A stretch of DNA of 15,642 nt from an uncultured Planctomycetaceae bacterium (lineage in GTDB: Bacteria > Planctomycetota > Planctomycetia > Pirellulales > UBA1268). A program made the position numbers and the translations under genes. The stretch lies in assembly GCA_903885855.1 (NCBI GenBank), contig CAISKG010000241.1, positions 1 to 15,642 of the forward strand, in the 5' to 3' direction. Positions 1 to 6,981 of this stretch are shown here, piece by piece (position 1 is the stretch's first letter; every line of letters starts with the position of its first letter). The notes under the pieces are model-generated. The model saw only the letters and a program-made list of their open reading frames with translations. It did no database searches and was not told the origin of the DNA.

Positions 1-405
1 CGCAAGGGGCGCGAACTCGCCGCCAACCCTCGCGCCGCCCTCACCTTCCACTGGGCCACGCTCGAGCGGCAGGTGCGGATCGAGGGGCGCGTGGAGCGCA
101 CGACCGCCGCAGAGAGCGACGCCTACTTCGCCAGCCGGCCGCCCACGTCGCGGATCGGCGCCTGCATCTCGCCCCAAAGCGCCGTGATCCCCGACCGGGC
201 GGCGCTCGAGGCGCTGTTCGAGCGGTTCCGGGCCGACCCCGGCGCCGACGCCGGGACCGCCCGGCCCGATCACTGGGGGGGCTTCCGCGTGGTGCCGGAG
301 CGGATCGAGTTCTGGCAGGGCCGCCCCAGCCGGCTCCACGACCGCCTCCGCTACCGGCGGGAGGACGCCACTTCGGGCTGGATCCTCGAGCGGCTCGCCC
401 CCTGA
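1..405 (+). CDS. pdxH: Pyridoxamine 5'-phosphate oxidase, C-terminal part (5' end outside window)
   Basis: PdxH is a cytoplasmic FMN enzyme that oxidises pyridoxamine or pyridoxine 5'-phosphate to pyridoxal 5'-phosphate, the last step of vitamin B6 synthesis and salvage. The frame is open from base 1 to a TGA at 403-405, giving 134 visible residues. It begins in the family block RKGRELAANP, where the Lys contacts FMN phosphate, and continues with FHWATLERQVRIEGRVE and SRIGACISPQS. The C-terminal signature is WGGFRVVPERIEFWQG followed by RLHDRLRYRR, whose Arg and His bind the substrate phosphate and pyridine. It ends in the typical WILERLAP. Full-length PdxH is about 200-220 residues, so roughly the first 80 are missing to the left. 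The FMN- and PLP-binding parts that are visible look intact. Identification is from strong family motifs; nothing suggests decay. Confidence 0.96.
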   Translation, partial: RKGRELAANPRAALTFHWATLERQVRIEGRVERTTAAESDAYFASRPPTSRIGACISPQSAVIPDRAALEALFERFRADPGADAGTARPDHWGGFRVVPERIEFWQGRPSRLHDRLRYRREDATSGWILERLAP

Positions 406-460
406 CCGAAACCCGCCCCCTCACACGATTCTCACCATCCCGTCCCCGCCCTGCCGACGT

Positions 461-492
461 AGGAATGGCGCGATCCAGAGCGCACCATTCCT
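461..492. terminator. Hairpin in the pdxH-downstream spacer; possible terminator or leader structure
   Basis: The 172-bp gap 406-577 holds no gene. Within it AGGAATGG (461-468) pairs with CCATTCCT (485-492), an 8-bp perfect stem. After one C·A mismatch the stem continues with three more pairs (GCG/CGC) around an 8-nt loop. No T tract follows. It lies 56 bp after the pdxH stop and 86 bp before the next start, so it could end pdxH transcripts or sit in the 5' leader of the downstream gene. The A/T-containing stem stands out in this GC-rich DNA. The function is inferred. Confidence 0.4.
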
Positions 493-577
493 CCAGTCCG
501 AGGAGCCCGATCCCTTCCCCCCTTCCCTGCCCGCCGGAACGTCCCCTGCCGCCCCCTGTCCCGAGGAGACGCGAGCC

Positions 578-2077
578 ATGACGACCGCCGACGAGCCGAT
601 CCCCTTCCGCGCCGCCGCCCACCCCCTCTGGGCCGGGCTCGAGCGGTTCGCATTCGACGCCGGCGCCCCCGACCGGCCCCCTCCCCTCCGCACCTTCGCC
701 CGGCGCCTCGCCGCCAAGCAGGGTTGGAGCGCCCCCTTCGCCGCGCGGGTCGTGGACGAATACCGGCGCTTCCTCTTCCTCGCCGTCGCCGCCGGCCGAC
801 CGGTCTGCCCGTCGGAGGAGGTCGACGAGGCCTGGCACCTCCACCTCACCGACACGCGGTCGTACTGGCACGACCTGTGCGCCGGCGTCCTGGGAACGCC
901 GCTCCACCACGACGCCTCGCGCGGCGGCGCCGAGGACGGCCGCCGGCACCGTGAGATGTACCGCGCCACGCTCGCGGCCTACCGCGAGTGGTTCGGCGCC
1001 GATCCGCCGGCCGACATCTGGCCCCCGGCCTGGCGGCGCTTCGCCGCGTCGCGGCGCCCCGCCGCGATCGACCTCGCGGACCACTGGGTCATCCGCCGGC
1101 CGCGCTGGTGGCCCCGCTCGCGCGTCGCCCAGGGCACGCTTGCCACGGTGCCGCTGGTGGCGATCGCGCCGCTGGTCGGCCAGGGGCTCGGTCCGTTCGA
1201 CCTGGCCGGCCCGGAGTTCCTCCTGCTCTTCGGCGGCCTCTTCGGCGCGCTCGTCGCGGCCACGGCGATGCTCCGCAGCGTGTGGCGCCACCAAGCGGCG
1301 CGCGACGACCGCGAGCTGCTTCCGGAGGAGGTGGCCTGCCTGGCGCGCGGGCCGGCCGGGGCGATCCGCGCCACGCTGGCCGGGATGCTCGACGCCGGCG
1401 AGCTCGCCGGCCGGAAGCGGAACGGCTGGACGTCGGGCGCGCACAACTACCTGCTCGAGGCGGTGGCGGATGCCGCCCCGCTCCCCGGCGGCATCGCGGC
1501 GGCGATCCGCGGGTCCGTCCGCGGCGGCGGCGGCACGAGCCTCGCCACCGTGGAGCACGACCCCGGCGTCGTCGAGGAGGCCGACGCCCTCCGCCGCCGC
1601 CTCCAGGAGCGCGGCTGGCTCCTCGACGACGACCGGCTGTGGTGGCTGCGCTGGCTCCCCACCTGCGGCTTCGGGCTCCTGCTCCTCTTCGGGCTGGCGA
1701 AGATCGCGATCGGCACGTCGCGCGGCAGGCCGGTGGAGTTTCTCTTCTTCGGCTGCGTGGTCACGGTGGCGGCGATGGTGTGGGCCTTCCGCGTGCCGCG
1801 CACGAGCCACGCCGCCGACGATCTCCTCGCCACCATGCGGATCCAGCACGCGACCCACTCGCCCGGGGATCCCACCGACCTCGTCCTCATGGCGGGTCTC
1901 TTCGGCGCCGCGGCGCTCGCGAGCCCGCACCTCGAGCCCTACAAGAAGACGTGGCAGGCCGAGGCCGCGTCGGGCGGCTCCGGCGGATGCGGCACCACCA
2001 GCGGCTGCGGCGGGGGGGGCGGCGACGGTGGTGGCGGATGCGGCGGCGGATGCGGCGGTTGCGGCGGGGGCGACTGA
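578..2077 (+). CDS. TIGR04222-like membrane protein with WHxH (GRDP/DUF1399-like) N-terminus and Gly/Cys-rich tail
   Basis: A 499-residue protein of unknown function. Residues about 75-112 contain CPSEEVDEAWHLHL, then TRSYWHDLC and GTPLHH. This Asp-x-x-Trp-His-x-His pattern resembles the glycine-rich-domain protein (GRDP/DUF1399) family. Four likely membrane segments follow at about 186-203, 210-232, 360-380 and 386-404. Between the two pairs is a soluble stretch of about 125 residues (ELLPEEVACLARGP, then LDAGELAGRK) like that of TIGR04222 proteins. The last 34 residues are almost only Gly and Cys, with Cys at 471, 477, 488, 492 and 495; such tails are common in TIGR04222 proteins. The start is supported by GAGGAG (563-568), 9 nt before the ATG. 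The neighbours on each side (pdxH, and the DUF1553 pair with its own promoter candidate) suggest it stands alone. The role is unknown; the His-rich motif and Cys tail hint at metal binding, which is inference. Confidence 0.85.
   Translation: MTTADEPIPFRAAAHPLWAGLERFAFDAGAPDRPPPLRTFARRLAAKQGWSAPFAARVVDEYRRFLFLAVAAGRPVCPSEEVDEAWHLHLTDTRSYWHDLCAGVLGTPLHHDASRGGAEDGRRHREMYRATLAAYREWFGADPPADIWPPAWRRFAASRRPAAIDLADHWVIRRPRWWPRSRVAQGTLATVPLVAIAPLVGQGLGPFDLAGPEFLLLFGGLFGALVAATAMLRSVWRHQAARDDRELLPEEVACLARGPAGAIRATLAGMLDAGELAGRKRNGWTSGAHNYLLEAVADAAPLPGGIAAAIRGSVRGGGGTSLATVEHDPGVVEEADALRRRLQERGWLLDDDRLWWLRWLPTCGFGLLLLFGLAKIAIGTSRGRPVEFLFFGCVVTVAAMVWAFRVPRTSHAADDLLATMRIQHATHSPGDPTDLVLMAGLFGAAALASPHLEPYKKTWQAEAASGGSGGCGTTSGCGGGGGDGGGGCGGGCGGCGGGD
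1973..2074 (+). repeat. Tandem GGC/TGC-rich repeat encoding the Gly/Cys tail
   Basis: The end of the preceding gene is a low-complexity run built from variants of GGCGGATGCGGC and GGCGGTTGCGGC, with a stretch of eight G near 2010-2018. It encodes the Gly/Cys tail with five cysteines. Short in-register units like these can gain or lose copies by slippage, so tail length may vary between strains; that is inference. Confidence 0.7.
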
Positions 2078-2097
2078 TCCCGGGCCGGGCCGACGGC

Positions 2098-2106
2098 TGC
2101 TATGCT
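2098..2106 (+). promoter_or_regulatory. Extended -10-like element TGC-TATGCT upstream of the DUF1553 gene
   Basis: TGCTATGCT matches an extended -10 (TGnTAnnnT) and lies in the only 38-bp gap before the DUF1553 gene. No good -35 is seen 16-18 bp upstream. The -10 hexamer ends 9 bp before the ATG at 2116, so a start of transcription about 7 nt downstream would fall 2-4 nt before the ATG, giving a leaderless or near-leaderless message. The same TA-N3-T pattern occurs before five other genes in this window. Confidence 0.45.
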
Positions 2107-2115
2107 CGGCGGGTC

Positions 2116-4371
2116 ATGGGGAGGCATCCACCACGATCGGCCGGAAGCGCCGCCTGCGGTCGCAGGCCGGCCGGGTGGGCCGTCGCCCTCGCGGCGGCGG
2201 CGGGCCTCCTTCCGCCGATCGCACCGGCCGCCGCCGATGACGCGGCCACGTTCGACGCCGGGGCGGGGGGCGTGATCGCCCGGCACTGCCTCGAATGCCA
2301 CGGCGCCGCCGATCCCGCCGGCGGGCTCGATCTCACGAGCGCCGCCGGGCTCGCGGCCGGGGGGGATTCCGGCGCCGCGGTCGTCGCCGGCGACGTCGCC
2401 GCGAGCCTGCTCGTCGCGCGCGTGGCCGCCGGCGAGATGCCTCCGCCCAAGCACGGCGCCGCCCGCCCGCTCGCCGAGCCGGAGGTCGCCCTCCTCCGCG
2501 CCTGGATCGCCGCCGGGGCCGTCTGGCCCGCGGGGCGCGTCCTCGACCCCTTCGAGCGCACGGGCGCGTCGCGCGGCGGCCGCGACTGGTGGGCCTTCGA
2601 GCCCCTCCGCGACGGGGCGCCGCCCGTGGTGGCCGGCGCGCCCGATCCGATCGACGCCTTCGTGCGCGATTCCCTCGCGCGCGAGGGGATCGCTCCGGCC
2701 CCCGAAGCCGACAGGCGGACGCTCCTGCGCCGGCTCTCCTTCGATCTCGTCGGCCTCCCTCCCACCGCCGCCGAGCTCGACGCCTTCGCCGCCGACCCCG
2801 CCCCCGACGCCTACGAGCGGCAGGTCGATCGGCTCCTCGCCTCCCCCCACTTCGGCGAGCGGCAGGCCCGGCACTGGCTCGACGTGGTGCGCTTCGCCGA
2901 CACCAATGGCTACGAGCGCGACGCGGAGAAGCCCCACGCCTGGCGCTACCGCGACTGGGTGGTGCGCGCGTTCAACGACGACATGCCCTTCGACCGCTTC
3001 GTCCTCGAGCAGCTCGCCGGCGACGAGCTCCCCGACCGCACCGAGGAGACGGTGGTGGCCACGGGATTCCTGCGCGTGGGCACCTGGGACGACGAGCCCA
3101 ACGACGCCGAGGACTACCAGTACGACCGCCTCGAGGACCTGGTCCACGTCACCGCCACCGCCTTCCTCGGCCTGACGGTGAAGTGCGCCCGCTGCCACGA
3201 CCACAAGTTCGACCCCATCGCGCAGAGCGACTACTACCGGGTGGCGGCGGCCTTCTGGCCGGGCCCGGTCCACAACGGCCGCGCCAAGGCGCTCGGCGGC
3301 CCCTCGGCGGAGCAGCTCGGCTTCGACGTCCTCGGCTGGACCGACCTGGGCCGCGACGCCCCGCCGCTCCACGCCCTCGCGAAGGGGGATCGCCACCGGC
3401 CATTGGCCGAGGTGCGTGCCGGCGGGCCGTCGTTCCTGCCGGCGCTGGCCGGCGACTTCCCCCCGCCCCCGGCCGAGGCCGGCACGACGCTGCGCCGCAG
3501 CCATTTGGCGGCCTGGATCACCGCCCCGGGCAACCCCCTCACGCCGCGTGTGATCGTCAACCGCCTCTGGCAGCACCACTTCGGCGCGGGGCTGTGCCGC
3601 GATCCCGACAACCTCGGCTTCACCTCGCCCCCCCCCGAGCATCGCGACCTCCTCGACCGGCTGGCCCGCGACCTCGTCGCCGGCGGCTGGCGCCTCAAGG
3701 CGCTGCACCGCGCGATGGTCACGAGCCGCACCTACCGGCAGTCGTCGTCGCACCCCGACGCCGCGACGCTCGACCAGCGCGACCCCGACGACAGGCTCTT
3801 CGCGCGGGCCCGCCGCCGGCGCCTCGAGGCGGAGGGGCTGCGCGACGCGATCCTCGCCGCGAGCGGCGAGCTCGACCGGCGCGTCGGCGGCCCGGGCTTC
3901 AAGCCGCACGTCGACCAGGAGGCGCTCGAGGGGCTGTCGATGAAGGCCGCGGCCTGGACCCCCTCGCCTCCGGAGGAATGCCGGCGGCGCAGCCTCTACA
4001 TGTTCACCAAGCGCGGGCTCGTGGCCCCGCTGATGACCACCTTCGACGTCTGCGACAACACCGTGCCCACGGGCCGCCGCGACGTGTCGGTGGTGCCGGT
4101 CCAGGCCCTCGTCCTCCTCAACAACGGCTGGGTGCGCGAGCGCGCGCGGGCCTGCGCGGCCGGCGTCATGGACGCCGCCGGCGACGACGCGGCGCGGGTC
4201 GACGCCGCCTGGCGCACGACCCTCGGCCGCCTCCCCACGCCGTCGGAACGGATCGCGGCGCTCGGGCACGTGGCGGCCGAGCGGGCCGCCGGCGGGGATC
4301 GCGAGGCGATCGCCTGGGCGTCGCTGTGCCAGGTGCTCTTCAACACCAACGAATTCATCACCGTCGACTGA
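2116..4371 (+). CDS. PSCyt1/DUF1549/DUF1553 secreted cytochrome-domain protein
   Basis: A 751-residue member of the large planctomycete family with an N-terminal cytochrome c-like PSCyt1 domain followed by DUF1549 (PSCyt2) and DUF1553. Residues 16-40 form a signal peptide with likely cleavage after PAAA, so the protein is exported. CLECH at 58-62 is the haem-binding CxxCH of PSCyt1. DUF1549 spans about 175-385 and contains LLRRLSFDLVGLPPT and a second CxxCH, CARCHDHKFDPI, at 357-368. DUF1553 spans about 460-745, with NRLWQHHFG, and ends in the usual LFNTNEFITVD. Only about 75 residues lie between DUF1549 and DUF1553, with no inserted lectin or carbohydrate-binding domain, so this is a short form. 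I chose the ATG at 2116 because it precedes the signal peptide directly, although no clear ribosome site is seen. The biochemical role of the family is unproven. Its DUF1501 partner follows 18 bp downstream, the standard planctomycete arrangement. Confidence 0.95.
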   Translation: MGRHPPRSAGSAACGRRPAGWAVALAAAAGLLPPIAPAAADDAATFDAGAGGVIARHCLECHGAADPAGGLDLTSAAGLAAGGDSGAAVVAGDVAASLLVARVAAGEMPPPKHGAARPLAEPEVALLRAWIAAGAVWPAGRVLDPFERTGASRGGRDWWAFEPLRDGAPPVVAGAPDPIDAFVRDSLAREGIAPAPEADRRTLLRRLSFDLVGLPPTAAELDAFAADPAPDAYERQVDRLLASPHFGERQARHWLDVVRFADTNGYERDAEKPHAWRYRDWVVRAFNDDMPFDRFVLEQLAGDELPDRTEETVVATGFLRVGTWDDEPNDAEDYQYDRLEDLVHVTATAFLGLTVKCARCHDHKFDPIAQSDYYRVAAAFWPGPVHNGRAKALGGPSAEQLGFDVLGWTDLGRDAPPLHALAKGDRHRPLAEVRAGGPSFLPALAGDFPPPPAEAGTTLRRSHLAAWITAPGNPLTPRVIVNRLWQHHFGAGLCRDPDNLGFTSPPPEHRDLLDRLARDLVAGGWRLKALHRAMVTSRTYRQSSSHPDAATLDQRDPDDRLFARARRRRLEAEGLRDAILAASGELDRRVGGPGFKPHVDQEALEGLSMKAAAWTPSPPEECRRRSLYMFTKRGLVAPLMTTFDVCDNTVPTGRRDVSVVPVQALVLLNNGWVRERARACAAGVMDAAGDDAARVDAAWRTTLGRLPTPSERIAALGHVAAERAAGGDREAIAWASLCQVLFNTNEFITVD

Positions 4372-4389
4372 CGCCGTGAGGAGCGTGCC

Positions 4390-5856
4390 ATGCATCCCCC
4401 CGCCCCGCACCGCGCCGGCTTCCCCTGCGGCCAGTCGCGCCGCGAGGCGATCTGGGAGATGGGGGCCGGCGTCGCGGGCCTGGCGCTCTCCGCGCTCCTC
4501 GACGCCGACGGCTTCTTCGCCCGCCACGCCGCGGCGGCCACGCCGGCGGATCCGCTCGCCCCCCGTCCCGGGCACCGGGCCGTGCCGGCCAGGAGCGTGA
4601 TCTTCCTCCTCATGAACGGCGCGCCGAGCCACGTCGACACCTTCGACCCCAAGCCGCTCCTCGAGCGGCACGCCGGCCAGTCGCTCCCCGCGGAGATGAC
4701 CTTCATCAATTCCGGCGGCCGGGCCCTCGGCAAGCTGACCCCCGCCTGCCGCCCCTTCAAGCCCTGCGGGCAGAGCGGAATCCCCGTCTCCGACTTCTTC
4801 CCGAAATTGCGCGAGCACGCCGACAAGTTCGCCGTCATCCGCTCCTGCCACACCGACACCCACGCCCACGGCTCGGCGCTCGTGCAGATGAACACCGGCA
4901 AGCCGCTCATCGGGCGGCCGTCGCTGGGGAGCTGGGTCGTGTACGGCCTGGGAAGTGAAAACCGCGACATGCCCGGCTACGTCGTCCTCCTCGACAAGCG
5001 CGGCGGGCCGATCGGCGGCCAGCCCAACTGGTCGAGCGGCTTCATGCCGGCGAGCTACCAGGGCACGCTCTTCCGCCCCACGGGCACGCCGATCCTCGAT
5101 CTCGCGGTGCCGGCCGATCTCGGCCCCGCGGGGCAGCGCCGCCAGCTCGACCTCCTCGCCGCGCTCAACGACGAGCACCTGCGGAGCCGCCCCGGGGGCA
5201 CGGAGCTCGCCGCCCGGGCCGCGAGCTACGAGCTCGCCTGGCGGATGCAGTCGGAGGCGCCGGAGGCGGTCGATCTCTCACGGGAGACCCCCGCCACGCT
5301 CGCCGCCTACGGCGTCGACGCCGAGCCCACGGCCGAGTTCGGCCGCAACTGCCTCATCGCCCGGCGCCTGGTGGAGCGCGGGGTGCGCTTCGTGCAGCTC
5401 TACTCCGGCGGCGGCCATCTCGAGGAGACCTGGGACGCCCACGAGAGCGTGGAGAAGAACCACGGCCGCCACGCCGCCGAGACCGACCAGCCGATCGCGG
5501 CGCTGCTGGCCGACCTCGAGCAGCGCGGCCTCCTCGATTCGACGCTCGTCGTCTGGGGGGGCGAGTTCGGGCGGATGCCCTTCAGCGAGGGGGAGGGGAA
5601 GCCGGGGCGCAACCACAATCCCTACGGCTTCTCGATGTGGATGGCCGGCGGCGGGGTGAAGGGGGGCACGATCCACGGCGCCACCGACGACCTCGGCTTC
5701 GCCGCGGTGGAGAAGCGGGTGCACGTCCACGACCTGCACGCCACGATCCTCTGGCTCCTCGGCCTCGACCACACGCGCCTCACCTACTTCCATCAGGGCC
5801 GCGACGACCGCCTCACCGACGTCTTCGGCAACGTGATCACCGAGATCGTGGCGTAG
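4390..5856 (+). CDS. DUF1501 domain protein (alkaline-phosphatase/sulfatase-fold family)
   Basis: A 488-residue DUF1501 protein, family of unknown activity with an alkaline phosphatase/sulfatase-like fold. The N-terminus has SRREAIWEMG at 16-25, then a hydrophobic run VAGLALSALL; this looks like a twin-arginine (Tat) export signal. Family landmarks are FLLMNGAPSHVDTFDPKP (about 72-89), RSCHTDTHAHGSA (151-163), the WDAHESVEKNHG block (348-359), VVWGGEFGRMP (388-397), RNHNPYGFSMWMAGGGVKGG (407-426) and a C-terminal HVHDLHATILWLLG. The conserved His and Asp in these blocks are typical metal-binding candidates. GAGGAG (4378-4383) is 6 nt before the ATG. It is almost certainly co-transcribed with the DUF1553 gene 18 bp upstream; such pairs recur in planctomycetes and are thought to work together outside the cytoplasm. 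The substrate cannot be read from the sequence. Confidence 0.95.
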   Translation: MHPPAPHRAGFPCGQSRREAIWEMGAGVAGLALSALLDADGFFARHAAAATPADPLAPRPGHRAVPARSVIFLLMNGAPSHVDTFDPKPLLERHAGQSLPAEMTFINSGGRALGKLTPACRPFKPCGQSGIPVSDFFPKLREHADKFAVIRSCHTDTHAHGSALVQMNTGKPLIGRPSLGSWVVYGLGSENRDMPGYVVLLDKRGGPIGGQPNWSSGFMPASYQGTLFRPTGTPILDLAVPADLGPAGQRRQLDLLAALNDEHLRSRPGGTELAARAASYELAWRMQSEAPEAVDLSRETPATLAAYGVDAEPTAEFGRNCLIARRLVERGVRFVQLYSGGGHLEETWDAHESVEKNHGRHAAETDQPIAALLADLEQRGLLDSTLVVWGGEFGRMPFSEGEGKPGRNHNPYGFSMWMAGGGVKGGTIHGATDDLGFAAVEKRVHVHDLHATILWLLGLDHTRLTYFHQGRDDRLTDVFGNVITEIVA

Positions 5857-5860
5857 CCTC

Positions 5861-5918
5861 GGCGCCCCGGCGCCGTCCGGCGCCACGCTCCCCGAACCGC
5901 CCTTCCGCAGCGGCTCGG
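5861..5918. terminator. Convergent-gene spacer with two GC-rich inverted repeats
   Basis: The DUF1501 gene (+) and the esterase gene (-) converge on this 63-bp gap. GGCGCC, itself a palindrome, occurs three times (5861, 5869, 5879), and any two copies can form a 6-bp stem just after the + strand stop. On the - strand, CCGAGCCG (5918-5911) pairs with CGGTTCGG (5899-5892) with one G·U pair and an 11-nt loop, 1 nt after the esterase stop. Neither is followed by a T tract, so termination is plausible but unproven. Confidence 0.4.
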
Positions 5919-5919
5919 C

Positions 5920-6825
5920 TCACGGCATCGGATGGCGCTCGAAGAACTCCCACATCAGGTCGTTGGCGGAGACGTCGCGGGTGGAGGCGCCGAGGGCGGC
6001 CAGCGGCGGTTCCCGGCCCGGCCAGGTGTGGCCGCCCCCCTCGATGACGACGAGCACGACCTCCGCCCCCTCCCGCCCCCCGCCGTGGCGTTCCACGCGG
6101 ACGCGCGTGCCGTCGTCCTCGCGGTCGTCGAGGGGGGTCGTCTCCGGCTCCCCGGCACACCCGTCGGCCTCCACCCAGGCGGCGATCGTCGCCCCCACGG
6201 AGCGGAAACTGGTGCCGGAGACGCCGCGGCCGCGGCCGCCCGCGAAGGGGGCGAAGGCGTCGGAGTCGCCGTGGAAGTGCATCACCGGCACGGGCCTCCC
6301 CGGCGTGCAGGACCCGATCCCGATCGGCCCGGCCACCGGCGCGATGGCCGCGATCCGCTCGGAGAGCTCCGCGCCGAGCCTGTGGGCCATCATGGCGCCG
6401 TTGGACATCCCCGTGGCATACACCCGGCGGGCGTCGACGGCCACGACGGTGGCCAGGTCGTCGAGGAGGGCGCGCGTGAAGGCGACGTCGTCGATCTTCC
6501 GGGCCGCCGCCTGCCCGCAGCAGTCGCCGGCGTTGAACGTGAGCACGCGCGGCAGCCGGCCCGTGCCCTCGGGGTAGACGACGATGAATCCCGCCGCGTC
6601 GGCCTTCTCGGAGAGCCCGCTCATCGCCGCCATCCCGGCGGCGTTGCCGCCGCCGCCGTGGAAGGCGAGCACGACGGGCGTCGGCACGGCCGGGTCGTGC
6701 CCGGGCGGGATGTGGACGAGATAGCGCCGGTCCAGGTCCCCGACACGCACGGTGCGGGTGTGGTCGCCGGGGCCCGGAGCGTCGGAGGCCAGGAAGGCCC
6801 CCAGAAGCAGCAGCGCAGCGAGCAT
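5920..6825 (-). CDS. Secreted PHB depolymerase/LpqC-type esterase
   Basis: A 301-residue alpha/beta hydrolase of the PHB depolymerase/feruloyl-esterase (LpqC, CE1-like) family, which cleaves ester bonds in polyhydroxyalkanoate oligomers or plant-wall esters. The N-terminus is a short hydrophobic signal (LAALLLLGAFLAS) that lacks the usual Lys/Arg before it; no upstream in-frame start exists because a TAG closes the frame at 6879-6877. The oxyanion segment is LAFHGGGGNAAGM (53-65). The nucleophile is Ser141 in GMSNG (139-143), Asp189 in HGDSDAF (185-191) is the likely acid, and His266 in GGGHTWPG (263-270) completes the triad. FNAGDCCG (97-104) is typical of the family. GGGAGG lies 9 nt before the ATG. 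It converges with the DUF1501 gene and diverges from the DUF2891 gene. The exact substrate is unknown. Confidence 0.92.
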   Translation of the reverse strand: MLAALLLLGAFLASDAPGPGDHTRTVRVGDLDRRYLVHIPPGHDPAVPTPVVLAFHGGGGNAAGMAAMSGLSEKADAAGFIVVYPEGTGRLPRVLTFNAGDCCGQAAARKIDDVAFTRALLDDLATVVAVDARRVYATGMSNGAMMAHRLGAELSERIAAIAPVAGPIGIGSCTPGRPVPVMHFHGDSDAFAPFAGGRGRGVSGTSFRSVGATIAAWVEADGCAGEPETTPLDDREDDGTRVRVERHGGGREGAEVVLVVIEGGGHTWPGREPPLAALGASTRDVSANDLMWEFFERHPMP

Positions 6826-6873
6826 GGCCGGCCCTCCCGACGCCGTCGATCGTTCGAGTCTTCGTCTCCGCGC

Positions 6874-6879
6874 AGTCTA
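6874..6879 (-). promoter_or_regulatory. -10-like element TAGACT upstream of the esterase gene
   Basis: TAGACT followed by GCGCGG lies 48 bp before the esterase ATG on the - strand. The identical hexamer, also followed by GCG, lies 52 bp before the SGNH fusion gene. No recognisable -35 is seen. Repetition at two gene starts is the main support. Confidence 0.4.
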
Positions 6880-6948
6880 CCGCGGCCCTTGCCGGGCGGG
6901 AGGCACCACGCCCCGCCCCCCCGCGGCCGCGGAGAATCGGCCCCGGCC

Positions 6949-6957
6949 TGCTATCGT
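6949..6957 (+). promoter_or_regulatory. Extended -10-like element TGC-TATCGT upstream of the DUF2891 gene
   Basis: TGCTATCGT followed by GGCCGGG matches the element before the DUF1553 gene (TGCTATGCT-CGGCGGG) in sequence and setting. It ends 24 bp before the ATG at 6982, and GGAGG (6971-6975) lies between the two, giving a short leader. No convincing -35 is seen. Confidence 0.5.
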
Positions 6958-6981
6958 GGCCGGGTCCCACGGAGGATTCCC

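Noticed and set aside
41..1930. 629-codon - strand open frame opposite the pdxH end and the membrane protein gene
   Set aside because: It is an antisense shadow of high-GC coding DNA: Arg/Gly/Glu/Ala-rich composition, no recognisable domain, and it overlaps two well-supported + strand genes.
988..2115. Extension of the DUF1553 frame far upstream into the membrane protein gene
   Set aside because: The upstream part translates to Arg/Pro-rich sequence out of frame with a supported gene; the signal peptide begins at the ATG at 2116.
1939..5178. 1079-codon - strand open frame opposite the DUF1553 and DUF1501 genes
   Set aside because: Long only because stop codons are rare in this base composition; the low-complexity translation matches no family, while the + strand shows complete family motifs.
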